A DNA stretch of 64,000 nt from Rhodocyclaceae bacterium (GCA_030824115.1 JAVBYI010000008.1:186001-250000); one strand, 5' to 3'; positions 18,355 through 27,225 are shown, counted from the first letter of the stretch. The notes: generated by a model not told the origin, from the sequence alone. Numbers and translations: made by a program.

Positions 18355-19310
18355 ACCGTTTTGCGTGGCTACTTCTGCTGTGGACATCGCTGGCGTGTGC
18401 CGAGCCGGTGCGCTTGCTGTTTGTCGGTGACATCATGCTGGATGACGGGCCGGGGCGGACCATCGCGGCCGGTGGCGATCCGCTTGCCGGCTTCGATACC
18501 CTGTTGCGCACCGCCGATTTCCGCATCGGCAATCTGGAGTGCCCGATTGCGGTCAGCGGCACCCCGCTGGAGAACAAGATCTACAGCTTTCGTGCCGATC
18601 CACGCGTGATGCGGGTGCTGCGCGGGCGCTTCGATGTGTTGTCGGTGGCCAACAATCATTCCGGCGATCAGGGACGGAATGCCTTCATGGAAACCCTCAC
18701 CCATCTCGATGCGGCCGGGATTCGCACCGTGGGCGGCGGTTCCAATCTGGCCGCAGCCCATGCACCGCTGATGCTGGAGAAGCACGGCCTGCGCATTGCC
18801 CTGCTGGCCTACAACGAATTCAAGCCGCGCCGTTTCGAAGCGGGCGCGAACTGGCCGGGCATTGCCTGGAGCGAAGACAGCCAGGTGCTGGCCGACATTC
18901 GTGCCGCGCGTGCGGCGGGTGCCGATCTGGTGATTCCCTTCATGCACTGGGGCTGGGAACGCGAGACCGCGCCTTCGGCCCGTCAGCATCAACTGGCCCG
19001 CCTGATGATCGATGCCGGTGCGGACGTGATCGTGGGCAGTCATCCGCACGTCACGCAAGGTGCCGACATTTATCGCGGCAAGCCGATCATCTGGAGCCTC
19101 GGCAATTTCGTCTTCGATGGCTTTGAGTTGCCGGCGGCAAAGATCGGCTGGCTGCTGACATTGACGCTCGATCGCGACGGTGTTGTGATGTGGGAGACGC
19201 ATGCCGCGCAGATGGATGAGGCGGGTACGCCGACGCTGATGCCCGCTGCGAAGACGCCCTGCGGCAGGCGCGGGCAGCCGGCTGTGGGGCTTTGTGCTAA
19301 CCCTACCTAG
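18351..19310 (+). CDS. CapA-family (poly-gamma-glutamate synthesis type) phosphoesterase-like protein
   Basis: The start at 18351 gives 319 residues with a short signal peptide ending at SLACA. CapA metallophosphatase-fold motifs are seen in order: RLLFVGDIMLDDGPG, IGNLECPIAVSG, VANNHSGDQG, PFMHWGWERE and VGSHPHVTQG, holding the usual metal-ligand Asp, Asn and His residues. The family includes capsule-associated CapA, but most bacterial members have no known substrate and no other capsule genes are nearby. It is the last gene of the five-gene run that begins at 16391; a 24-bp repeat follows 15 bases after the stop. Confidence 0.85.
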   Translation: MNRFAWLLLLWTSLACAEPVRLLFVGDIMLDDGPGRTIAAGGDPLAGFDTLLRTADFRIGNLECPIAVSGTPLENKIYSFRADPRVMRVLRGRFDVLSVANNHSGDQGRNAFMETLTHLDAAGIRTVGGGSNLAAAHAPLMLEKHGLRIALLAYNEFKPRRFEAGANWPGIAWSEDSQVLADIRAARAAGADLVIPFMHWGWERETAPSARQHQLARLMIDAGADVIVGSHPHVTQGADIYRGKPIIWSLGNFVFDGFELPAAKIGWLLTLTLDRDGVVMWETHAAQMDEAGTPTLMPAAKTPCGRRGQPAVGLCANPT

Positions 19311-19325
19311 CGCCGCTTCCATCAT

Positions 19326-19349
19326 GCCGTCCTGCCAGCGCCGACTTTT
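19326..19349 (-). repeat. Interspersed 24-bp repeat
   Basis: One mismatch. Located 15 bp after the stop codon of the CapA-like gene. Confidence 0.88.
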
Positions 19350-19431
19350 AGGGAACGGTTGGTATTCGAGCTTATCGCCGCAGTTTTATTGGGTACTATT
19401 CGCCCCCTCAATCTGATAATTATTGAACCCA

Positions 19432-20826
19432 ATGTTGCCTTGTTTGCCTTCCCAGTTTTCCGAGCTTATCGATGCGCTTGACCAGGGATTGCTCTGGCTG
19501 GATCAGGACTATTACGTCCAGGGCTATAACGCTTCCTACCGCCGTTTGCTCGACATTACAAACGATGATTTCACCGGCCGCCCCTATGCCGAGCTGCTGC
19601 AGTATTTGCTTGCGCGCGGCGAGTTCTTTGACGAGGATCGTGAAACCTATCTTGCGCAGCGTCTGGCGTCGATGGCGCGGCGTGAATCGCTGTGTATCGA
19701 ACGTGTCCGCCCGAATGGTATTGCGCTCCTCGTCAAGGCGATTCCGTTGCCTGCCGGCGGTTACGTGTACAGCTTTCTGGATGTCACCCGGGAGCGGGCA
19801 GCGCGCGAGTTGCAGCGGCGCAGTGCCAAGGCCACGGTCGTGGCGATGGCCAACTTTGCCGAGCATCGCGATACCGATACCGGTGTGCATGTGCTGCGCG
19901 TGGCTCGCCTGGTCGGTCAGACCGCCCGCAAGTTGCTGCAGTCCGGGAAGTTCGACGGCAGAATGGACGAGGAATACGTCGAGCAGATTGCCACGGCGTC
20001 CATCCTCCACGACGTCGGCAAGATCTCGACGCCCGACCGCATCCTGCTCAAGACCGGCATGCTTTCCGGCGAAGAACGCGAAATCATCAAGAAGCATACG
20101 ATCGACGGCGCCTACCTGTTGAAACAGGCCAAACTGACGATGGGTAGCAGCCCGTATCTCGAACTCGGCGTGGAGATTGCCCTGACGCATCACGAATGGT
20201 ATGACGGTGGCGGTTATCCGCACGGTCTCGCCGGCGATGCGATTCCGCTGGCGGGGCGCATCTGTGCCGTCGCCGATGTGTTCGATGCCCTGACCTCGCG
20301 CCGCCCCTACAAGACACCCTGGGAGACCGGCAAGGCGGTGGCGCTGATCCGCGAACAGCGCGGTACGCAGTTCGACCCGGACGTGGTCGATAGCTTCCTC
20401 GAAGTCGTTGCGGAACGGGAGAAAGTCTCGGTGGTGCGCTGGCGCGACGAGTTCAGCGTCGGCAACCTGCATATCGACGAACAGCACTCGATCCTCATCG
20501 ATACGATCAATCAGCTTGCCAGTGCCGAGAGCCTGCATAATCACCACTGCGTCCTGATGATCATTGACGAACTGGCCAGTTATGCTACCTTTCACTTTGA
20601 TTACGAAGAGCGCCTGATGGAAAGCGCCGGTTATCCGCAACTCGAAGAACACAAAATCATTCATTCGGCGTTTGTGCGCTGGGTGAGCGAACTGCGGGAG
20701 GAATATGTGACTTATGGCAAGCGTCCCCTCGGCGAGTCCGTCCTGCTTTATCTGCGCGACTGGCTGAGTCATCACATCCTGGGTGAGGATCAGCGCTATC
20801 GCCCGTACACAGAATTACTTGACTGA
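19432..20826 (+). CDS. HD-GYP phosphodiesterase with N-terminal PAS-like and C-terminal bacteriohemerythrin domains
   Basis: The ATG at 19432 is chosen over TTG 19423. Residues 1-125 resemble a PAS-7 domain (LDQGLLWLDQDYYVQGYNAS). Residues about 140-320 are an HD-GYP domain with HDVGKI, THHEWYDGGGYPHGL and ADVFDALTSRRPYK, so the metal ligands and the GYP triad are intact, and it probably hydrolyses cyclic di-GMP. Residues about 335-465 are hemerythrin-like with all expected ligand motifs: HIDEQH, HFDYEE, HKIIH and HILGED. Hemerythrins bind a di-iron centre and O2, so the phosphodiesterase is probably gated by oxygen or redox state. No transmembrane segment is seen. A FapA/DUF342 gene follows 12 bases later. 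Confidence 0.9.
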   Translation: MLPCLPSQFSELIDALDQGLLWLDQDYYVQGYNASYRRLLDITNDDFTGRPYAELLQYLLARGEFFDEDRETYLAQRLASMARRESLCIERVRPNGIALLVKAIPLPAGGYVYSFLDVTRERAARELQRRSAKATVVAMANFAEHRDTDTGVHVLRVARLVGQTARKLLQSGKFDGRMDEEYVEQIATASILHDVGKISTPDRILLKTGMLSGEEREIIKKHTIDGAYLLKQAKLTMGSSPYLELGVEIALTHHEWYDGGGYPHGLAGDAIPLAGRICAVADVFDALTSRRPYKTPWETGKAVALIREQRGTQFDPDVVDSFLEVVAEREKVSVVRWRDEFSVGNLHIDEQHSILIDTINQLASAESLHNHHCVLMIIDELASYATFHFDYEERLMESAGYPQLEEHKIIHSAFVRWVSELREEYVTYGKRPLGESVLLYLRDWLSHHILGEDQRYRPYTELLD

Positions 20827-20838
20827 GCAGGGTTGCCG

Positions 20839-22473
20839 ATGAACGATGAGAATGCCGTATCACAATCAGGACTCGGCCTGACCTACCGATTGGATGCCGA
20901 TGCCAAGGCGCTGATTGCCACGGTGACGCCTGACCCGGCCGCACAGTCCATCGACGAAGCTTATCTGCGCGCCCGACTGGATTCCGAGGGTTATGGCGCC
21001 CTGCGTTTTCTGCCCGATGCCGTTACGCCGCTGCTGGCCCATTACAACGCCGGCATGGCCTTTGAAATCAAGCTGGCCGAGTGTGTGGATGGCAGCCTGC
21101 ATCTTGAGGTATCGCCAGATGGTCTAGAAGCCTTTCTGGATATTCTGCCGGCCGCAGGTGGTACGCCGGTCGACATTTCCGCAGTGCTCGCGGCACTGGC
21201 CGAAAATGGCATCGGCGAGGGTATTCTGACCGAGGCAATCGATGCCGCAGTAGCGGCCGGCGAGGCCAACAAGGTGGTGGTCGCCCGTGGTGTGCCCCCC
21301 GTCCATGGCGAAGATGGCCGGTTCGAATCCCTGATTCCTGAAGTGCGTTCGCGCGTGCCGCGCGTCGACGAGGGTGGGCATACCGATTACCGCGATTTGG
21401 GCGAGATTCTCGTGGTCCATGTCGGTGACAACCTGATGCTGCGTCATCCGCCGACCGAAGGTAAACCGGGCTTGACGCTGTTTGGCGAAAAGATCGAGGC
21501 AAATGCCGGGCAGGATGTGATGTTCTCTGCCAGCCTGCCCGGTACCGCCTATGCACCGGATAATCCCAATCTCCTGCAGGCGGCCATTACCGGTCAGCCC
21601 GTGGTGGTTCGTGGCGGTATGATGGTCGAGCCGGTCTTCACGGTGGATACGGTCAGCCTGTCGACCGGTAATATCAACTTTGATGGCAGCGTAGTGGTGA
21701 CGGGCGACGTCAGCGCCGGCATGAAAGTAAAGGTGAGTGGTGATATCCAGATTGGCGGCATTGTCGATATGGCCACGCTTGAGGCCGGTGGCAGCATCGT
21801 CGTCAAGGGCGGCGTGATGGGTTCGCTCGGGCGCAAGAACGTTGAGGATCAGCATGTGCATTGTGACGGCTGCTTCAATGCCGCCTATGTCCAGCAAGCG
21901 AAAATCGATGCCGGCGACAGCATCTTTATCGACGACATGGCCATGCAGTCCGATCTGACCGCCATCAACCACATTCGTGTCGGCAACAATAAGCGTGGCC
22001 ACATCATCGGCGGCCATGTTCAGGCGACGCTATCAATCACGGCCAGGGTGATCGGCTCACCGAACCGTGTGCGCACACTGTGCGAGATCGGCGTCAATCC
22101 GCTGATGCACAAGCAACTGCTGGAAATGAGCAAGCAGCGCGATGTCAAGGAAACCCAGTTGCTGGAAGTCAGCAAGCTGATGGACTTTGCCCGCAAGAAC
22201 CCCGGCAAGCTGCGCCCCGAGATGATCGAAAAGGCGCGGGCGACTGCGGCGGTGCTGTCAGCCGAGATCGCCGCGATGCGCGAGGAGCAGGACGGCATGA
22301 CCAACAAGATCGAACTCTCGCAGCAGTCACGGGTGACTGTGGAGCAGGCGATTTACGAAGGCGTCGAAGTGCACCTGGGCAACAAGCGCTATCGCGTGGC
22401 AGGCGAGCGTGGTCCCTGTGCGATCGGGCTGGCGTCCGACAGCCTTGAACTGGTCATCCTCGAAGGCGGCTGA
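20839..22473 (+). CDS. FapA-family protein (DUF342)
   Basis: The 544 residues contain the DUF342 core (GEKIEANAGQDV, VTGDVSAGMKVKVSGDIQIGGIVD, LEAGGSIVVKGGVMG), a right-handed beta-helix of stacked valine/glycine turns. A charged coiled-coil region with EMSKQRDVKETQLLEVSKLM and a small C-terminal beta domain follow. DUF342 proteins occur near flagellar, chemotaxis and c-di-GMP genes, and their biochemical role is unsettled. It lies directly downstream of the HD-GYP-hemerythrin gene, so the two are probably cotranscribed. A perfect 24-bp repeat starts eight bases after the stop. Confidence 0.86.
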   Translation: MNDENAVSQSGLGLTYRLDADAKALIATVTPDPAAQSIDEAYLRARLDSEGYGALRFLPDAVTPLLAHYNAGMAFEIKLAECVDGSLHLEVSPDGLEAFLDILPAAGGTPVDISAVLAALAENGIGEGILTEAIDAAVAAGEANKVVVARGVPPVHGEDGRFESLIPEVRSRVPRVDEGGHTDYRDLGEILVVHVGDNLMLRHPPTEGKPGLTLFGEKIEANAGQDVMFSASLPGTAYAPDNPNLLQAAITGQPVVVRGGMMVEPVFTVDTVSLSTGNINFDGSVVVTGDVSAGMKVKVSGDIQIGGIVDMATLEAGGSIVVKGGVMGSLGRKNVEDQHVHCDGCFNAAYVQQAKIDAGDSIFIDDMAMQSDLTAINHIRVGNNKRGHIIGGHVQATLSITARVIGSPNRVRTLCEIGVNPLMHKQLLEMSKQRDVKETQLLEVSKLMDFARKNPGKLRPEMIEKARATAAVLSAEIAAMREEQDGMTNKIELSQQSRVTVEQAIYEGVEVHLGNKRYRVAGERGPCAIGLASDSLELVILEGG

Positions 22474-22857
22474 TCTACTGCGCCGTCCCGCCAGCGCCGA
22501 CTTTTCAAATAGCGGCTATCGGTTGAATCCAAGGCCATCAACGGCCATTCGACACCAAAGCCTATCGGACCGTTTCAGACTGGGAAGAGACATTGAGGGA
22601 TTTTTCACAGACGCAGCATTCTCGCCCCGCTCTGATGAGTTAGCCCTCTACATAGCTGCCGTTGGTGATCTCAACCTATCGGCCAGAAGCGCTCCCTCAC
22701 ATGATCTGCCGGGCTGACACTCCTGCGGCTACTACGTGTTGAAACCTGCCGGATGATCTCCATACGCATCTGATACTCAACCCCAGGATTTTTGCCCAAG
22801 GTGGATAATGCCTCCACGCGTTTTATTTGTTGATTCAAAAGTTATCGTTGGAGGAAT
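22474..22857. other. Intergenic region with one repeat and no supported gene
   Basis: A perfect 24-bp repeat occupies 22482-22505. The remainder is AT-richer than average, has no open frame with a ribosome binding site, and contains a small hairpin (GTGGA and TCCAC, around 22801-22815). GGAGG at 22850-22854 serves the next gene. No RNA gene is recognised. Confidence 0.5.
22482..22505 (-). repeat. Interspersed 24-bp repeat
   Basis: Perfect match to consensus, eight bases after the stop of the DUF342 gene. Confidence 0.93.
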
Positions 22858-23862
22858 ATGCGTAGCGTTAAACAAACCATAGCTTCAGCCATAGGGTTGC
22901 TAGCACTTTCGTTGTTTCCTTTAGTTGCCTTATCTGAGCCTGATGAGAAGTTGCCCCCTGATGGAATTGCATACCGGCCAGAGGCAAAAACTTCGATCAA
23001 CAGCCTGGAAGTAGCACGAAACAATCTGGCCGAGCTATTGTCTGTAAGGGGCGGGGATATTCCGGGCATCCGGACGGCCACTACGCCGGCGACCTGCAGC
23101 GGCATATCGAGAGAGGCATTACACCGACTCGGCAAAGGTGGCCCGAGCCATGCGTCGCTTGCCTGTCGCAAGGACCAGCTGCTGTATGTAATCTATGAAA
23201 GCATTCAGGTTTTGTCGACGGGTCTGCATGCCAGCAACGAAGTGTCGGTTAAGTATTCCGATTTACTCGGTGCCGACCTGAGCGTCAGGCAGGTTTCTGC
23301 GAGCAGTGTGGGACTCGACTTAATGCAAACCTCATACCCCTATGGAGAACCCACCCCTGACGGTCGCCCAAATCCAATTGTTGCAGGTGCCCACCCTTTT
23401 CGCATTGTTCTCAAAAACGGGACATCCTTCCACTTCGGGAAGCTGGAAAATGCTTCCGCCTTCGCAGACAACCTGTTCTTTATCCAATCTGTGATGCAGG
23501 TTGCCGAGGAAGGCCGTACCGCCCGATTCGAAACCAGGCTTGCACAGTATCGTGCAGGTGTGAAGCCAGCGGTTACTGAGGATCAACGGCGTCTACTCGT
23601 GCAGGCGAATTTGATGACGCAACGTAAGAACTATGCCCAGGCCCTCGATCTCTATCAGCAGGCATTGGATATTGACCCCGTCGCGTATCCAGAGGCCTAT
23701 TTCAATAGTGCATTGCTGTTAGAGCTCATGGAGCGCTATGCAGCGGCAATCGACTTCATGAAGAAGTACCTCCTGCTGTTGCCAAACGGCAAGGATGCGA
23801 GGCAGGCTCAGGACAAGATCTACGAATGGGAATTGCTGAGCAGCATGACAGGGAAGCCCTAA
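22858..23862 (+). CDS. Exported TPR-like protein of unknown function
   Basis: GGAGG lies a few bases upstream of the ATG. A signal peptide (TIASAIGLLALSLFPLVAL) is followed by about 215 residues of unrecognised sequence with two cysteines (ATCSGIS, LACRKDQ). The last 90 residues hold tetratricopeptide-like helices (NYAQALDLYQQALDIDP, YFNSALLLELMERYAAAIDF). The protein is probably periplasmic or a lipid-free envelope scaffold. The stop overlaps the start of the next gene (TAATG), so the two are coupled. Codon choice is less GC-biased than in neighbouring housekeeping genes. Confidence 0.72.
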   Translation: MRSVKQTIASAIGLLALSLFPLVALSEPDEKLPPDGIAYRPEAKTSINSLEVARNNLAELLSVRGGDIPGIRTATTPATCSGISREALHRLGKGGPSHASLACRKDQLLYVIYESIQVLSTGLHASNEVSVKYSDLLGADLSVRQVSASSVGLDLMQTSYPYGEPTPDGRPNPIVAGAHPFRIVLKNGTSFHFGKLENASAFADNLFFIQSVMQVAEEGRTARFETRLAQYRAGVKPAVTEDQRRLLVQANLMTQRKNYAQALDLYQQALDIDPVAYPEAYFNSALLLELMERYAAAIDFMKKYLLLLPNGKDARQAQDKIYEWELLSSMTGKP

Positions 23863-25283
23863 TGCCTTCCTTCACCGCTCCGCTGCGGTGGCTCTGTCTG
23901 ACGTTGCTTCTTGTCAGTAACCTGAGCCAAGCGGGTGGCGTGCCGATGCCGACCGGTATCGAATGCGTTCGCGATTGCCCAGGAACCACCAAGTCCCAGC
24001 GCAGTTCGTCTTCCCGCCGCAGTTCTGGCGGGGACATGAAGGGCGCCATCGTTGGTTCGATATTCGGGGCCATCCTCGGTGCGGCATTGGCACCTCCTCC
24101 TGACAACAAGGAAGAAGATCAACGCAAACGGGAAAAGGAGGCCGCCTTGGCCGCCCAGCAGTTGGCCGAACAGCGCGCCCAGGCAATTGCTGCACAGGTC
24201 GCCTACGACCAGATGATGAAATCGTACAAGCAATTAGAGGGCACGGCCGCTGTGGGGTTCAAGAGCCTGTCAAACCCAAGCGTCAGCTTCAAGGCACTGG
24301 ATGATGGACTTGATGCACAGGCTGCAGCTGCCCGAATGCCCTTCGATACTCCCTTGGCGCAAGCACCTACCTCATCAGCAATGGCACCAACCCCGTTCTT
24401 CGGTGACCGCATGCCGATAGACGACATTCGTCTTCTCGTCGAACCCGCCAGTGATCCGCGCATCGTGGATCTGCGCAAAGCCCATAAATTTGTGGTCGAG
24501 TCGGCAAAGATGCCGCAAGACGCCAGAAGTGAAGGAAAACCCATCCAGACACGCCCCAGCCATCACGAGTGTGTGTCCATGCAAGGCAAGCTGAACAATT
24601 ACATTGACCAGCAAAACAAGTTTCATCAAACCATTCTGATGGCGAACGAACAGGTAGGCATCTGGGAGGATGCGAACCGGAATGCGCTGATCAATGCGGC
24701 CAAGGAAGGCGTTGAACATTTCGCCGGGCTATACCTTGATGCGCTTGGTCGACGCGGCGAGGCTGCCGAACGACTGGCACAGGCGCTTGACCGCAATAGA
24801 ACCCGTATGCTGGCCGATGGCGTGAATATCGCCGCCATTGAGCGAAAGATTACGCGCCTGAAGGCAACCACCCGATTGGGCAAGGCGGCAGGCGTTATCA
24901 CTGATGCGAAAGACTGGCAGGGCTTCATGAAAGACGGCATGTCTGCGGTGCTCAAGCAACTCACCACTTCGAATGCCGAGATACTGGACGATCCACTGAT
25001 GCAGCGCTACTTCTCGACCGAAATGCCGGAAATTCAGGCGATGATCGATCTCACGCAAATGGCGGCATCTGCCAAGCTCTTTGGCAAATGGGTCGCCAAG
25101 CAAATGCCGGTGGTGGCATGGACCTCCTATGCCATCAATCAGGCCTACAACGCAACCGATTGGCTGCTCAGTTTTCAGCGTCTGGCCGAGGCGCACGATA
25201 TCAACGGCAAAGTATTCGAGGCGACCAGATCGCTTCAGCGCAGGATGGAAAGCACCCGAATTGCACTCAAGGCGTGTCGGTAA
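23862..25283 (+). CDS. Exported protein with glycine-zipper segment, unknown function
   Basis: The start at 23862 shares a base with the stop of the upstream gene. After a signal peptide (LRWLCLTLLLVSNLSQAGG) comes a Ser/Arg-rich stretch, then a glycine-zipper-like hydrophobic segment (MKGAIVGSIFGAILGAALAPPP, near residues 59-80 of the mature region) that could insert in a membrane. A charged coiled coil (EDQRKREKEAALAAQQLAEQ) and about 350 residues of helical sequence without recognisable motifs follow. The paired TPR protein may be its partner. I do not recognise the family; the two genes look like an accessory pair. Confidence 0.68.
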   Translation: MPSFTAPLRWLCLTLLLVSNLSQAGGVPMPTGIECVRDCPGTTKSQRSSSSRRSSGGDMKGAIVGSIFGAILGAALAPPPDNKEEDQRKREKEAALAAQQLAEQRAQAIAAQVAYDQMMKSYKQLEGTAAVGFKSLSNPSVSFKALDDGLDAQAAAARMPFDTPLAQAPTSSAMAPTPFFGDRMPIDDIRLLVEPASDPRIVDLRKAHKFVVESAKMPQDARSEGKPIQTRPSHHECVSMQGKLNNYIDQQNKFHQTILMANEQVGIWEDANRNALINAAKEGVEHFAGLYLDALGRRGEAAERLAQALDRNRTRMLADGVNIAAIERKITRLKATTRLGKAAGVITDAKDWQGFMKDGMSAVLKQLTTSNAEILDDPLMQRYFSTEMPEIQAMIDLTQMAASAKLFGKWVAKQMPVVAWTSYAINQAYNATDWLLSFQRLAEAHDINGKVFEATRSLQRRMESTRIALKACR

Positions 25284-25464
25284 TCGTTTAAATATGACGG
25301 CGTTGCGTCTCTTGGTGGCCGGGTCGAGCCCAAACGAATTTCAAGTTGGTCGCCGAAAACCTGCCATTCATACATCAACCGACTCCAGCAGCGCGTATGG
25401 CTGCTCCCGCTGCACTGCCGACAGCGGGCCTGAAAACCTGACTGACCCTTCAGGGTCGCCTACC

Positions 25465-25488
25465 GCCGTCTGACCAGCGCCGACATTT
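25465..25488 (-). repeat. Interspersed 24-bp repeat (diverged), part of a hairpin
   Basis: Three mismatches. Its 3' half pairs with a flanking inverted copy to form the terminator at 25476-25506. Confidence 0.72.
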
Positions 25489-25506
25489 CATCGGCGCTGA
25501 TTTTTA
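25476..25506. terminator. Terminator-like hairpin built from the 24-bp repeat
   Basis: AGCGCCGA (25476-25483) and TCGGCGCT (25491-25498) form a perfect 8-bp stem with a 7-base loop, followed on the plus strand by GATTTTTATTT. It lies between the convergent 23862-25283 gene and cbbR. Confidence 0.72.
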
Positions 25507-26406
25507 TTTCATCAGCGCCGGCGCTTCAGCCAGCAGGAATTCCCGGAAGGTTTCGGCGACCGGCAGCAGTTCCTTGTCGGCGCGATGCACAACAAACCAG
25601 CGGCGGGTCACCGGCGTGCCGGCTACCGGCAGCTTGACCAGTCGCCCCACCTCGCATTCGAGCGAGACGGTGTGCCCGGAGATGAAGGCGAGGCCGAGCC
25701 CGGCCATGACGGCCTGCTTGATCGTCTCGTTGCCGACCATTTCGAGCACATGCTGCGGGGCGATGCCGGCATCGGCGAAGAAGCGTTCCATCGTCGCACG
25801 CGTGCCGGAGCCCGGTTCGCGGATCAGGAAGGTCTGTGCGTTGAGCTCGGCCGGCGTGATGTGCCTGGCCTTGGCGAGGGGATGATCGGGGGCGGCGACG
25901 ATGACCAGCGGGTGGTCGGCAAAGGCTTCCGAGACCGTGGTGAATTCCTGTGGTGGCTGGCCCATGATGGCCAGATCAATCTCGTTGTCGGCGAGTTGGC
26001 GCACGACGGTTTCGCGGTTATTGACGCGCAGGTTCAGCTCGATGCCGGGTTTGCTACGCAGGAACTCGGCCAGCAGGCGCGGGGCGAAGTATTTGGCGGT
26101 ACTGATCACGCCGATGGACAAGCGCCCGCCGCGCACACCCTTGATGGCATCGATGGCCTCGCCGGCTTCGCGCAGTTGTTGGGCGATGCGCCGTGCGTGG
26201 CGCGCAATTTCCTCGCCGGCCCCGGTGAGATAAACCTTCTTGCCGACCATCTCGGTGAGCGGCAGGCCGGCCTGTTCTTCGAGCTGCTTGACCTGCATCG
26301 AAACGGCCGGCTGGGTGAGGTGCAGTTCTTCGGCCGCGCGCGAGAACGAGAGGTGACGCGCCACGGACTCGAACACCTTGAGCTGGCGCAGGGTGACATG
26401 CTTCAT
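25504..26406 (-). CDS. cbbR: LysR-type transcriptional regulator of CO2 fixation genes
   Basis: The 300 residues begin with a LysR winged helix-turn-helix (MKHVTLRQLKVFESVARHL, SFSRAAEELHLTQPAVSMQ) followed by a periplasmic-binding-like effector domain (GGRLSIGVISTAKYFAPRLL, FLIREPGSGTRATMERFF, MVGNETIKQAVMAGLGLAFI), a set typical of CbbR. CbbR activates cbb operons in response to metabolites of the cycle. The divergent position relative to cbbY-cbbM and the shared operator-like modules at three nearby promoters support the assignment. The stop lies just past a repeat-derived hairpin. Confidence 0.93.
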   Translation of the reverse strand: MKHVTLRQLKVFESVARHLSFSRAAEELHLTQPAVSMQVKQLEEQAGLPLTEMVGKKVYLTGAGEEIARHARRIAQQLREAGEAIDAIKGVRGGRLSIGVISTAKYFAPRLLAEFLRSKPGIELNLRVNNRETVVRQLADNEIDLAIMGQPPQEFTTVSEAFADHPLVIVAAPDHPLAKARHITPAELNAQTFLIREPGSGTRATMERFFADAGIAPQHVLEMVGNETIKQAVMAGLGLAFISGHTVSLECEVGRLVKLPVAGTPVTRRWFVVHRADKELLPVAETFREFLLAEAPALMK

Positions 26407-26436
26407 TTTCCACTCCGTTTTTGTTGTCGTTGAATC

Positions 26437-26474
26437 TTATCATCACGATAACAAAACATGACTGTTACTTATGG
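26437..26474 (+). promoter_or_regulatory. CbbR-type operator module 1 (cbbR-cbbY intergenic)
   Basis: TTATC-N5-GATAA (a T-N11-A LysR box inside an inverted repeat) is followed after seven bases by TGACTG-N4-TTATGG, which includes TGA-N7-TTA, the TNA-N7-TNA form reported for CbbR sites. The same layout recurs at 27211 and 33926. Lies between the divergent cbbR and cbbY starts. Confidence 0.72.
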
Positions 26475-26499
26475 TTTGGTGCCATTATCTTTGCGGCCC

Positions 26500-27225
26500 A
26501 TGAAACCATTGCAAGCCCTGATTTTTGATGTCGATGGCACGCTGGCCGACACGGAGCGCGACGGCCATCGCATTGCCTTCAACGCGGCCTTTGCAGAAGC
26601 CGGGTTGAACTGGCACTGGGACGTAGCCCTCTATGGCGAGCTGCTGGCCGTGACCGGCGGCAAGGAGCGGATGTTCCATTACGCTCGCCTGCATGCGCCG
26701 GCACTGCTGGCCAGGCCGGAATTCGATAATTTGGTGCGCAAGCTGCACACCCTGAAGACCCAGCATTACGTCCACCTAGTGCAGGCCGGCAAGCTGCCCC
26801 TGCGTCCTGGTGTCGCCCGCCTGATTTATGAAGCGCGCGCGGCGGGCATCCGGCTGGCGATTGCGACAACGACGTCGCCGGAGAACGTGGCGGCGCTGTT
26901 GCGTGCCAGTTTGTCACCCGAGTCCGAAAGCTGGTTCGAGGTGATCGGCGCGGGCGATATCGTGCCGGCCAAAAAGCCGGCCCCGGATATTTACGACTGG
27001 GTGCTGGCGCGCCTTGGCCTGCCGGTGGAAGCCTGTCTGGCGTTCGAGGATTCCGAAAATGGTTTGAAGGCCAGCCGCGCGGCCGGCATTCCGACGCTGG
27101 TGACCGAAAATGATTACACGCGTGGCCATGACTTCACGGGCGCCCTCGCGGTGCTGTCCGATCTGGCCAAAACCACGTTCGCCGATGTACAGCAAATCTT
27201 TAATAAAAGCTTATCGTCGAGATAA
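26500..27225 (+). CDS. cbbY: HAD-family phosphatase CbbY
   Basis: HAD hydrolase motif I is IFDVDGTLADTERDGHR at the N terminus; later motifs include IATTTSPENVAALL and AFEDSENGLKASRAAGIPTLV. The ATG at 26500 is the one just before motif I. CbbY homologues dephosphorylate xylulose-1,5-bisphosphate, a misfire inhibitor of RuBisCO, which fits the position between cbbR and cbbM. The last 15 bases of the gene form the inverted repeat of the second CbbR-type module, so coding sequence and operator overlap. Confidence 0.93.
   Translation: MKPLQALIFDVDGTLADTERDGHRIAFNAAFAEAGLNWHWDVALYGELLAVTGGKERMFHYARLHAPALLARPEFDNLVRKLHTLKTQHYVHLVQAGKLPLRPGVARLIYEARAAGIRLAIATTTSPENVAALLRASLSPESESWFEVIGAGDIVPAKKPAPDIYDWVLARLGLPVEACLAFEDSENGLKASRAAGIPTLVTENDYTRGHDFTGALAVLSDLAKTTFADVQQIFNKSLSSR

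Noticed and set aside
22409-22717. 102-codon frame after the DUF342 gene
   Set aside because: Starts inside the certain DUF342 gene, passes through a repeat, and lacks a ribosome binding site and motif.
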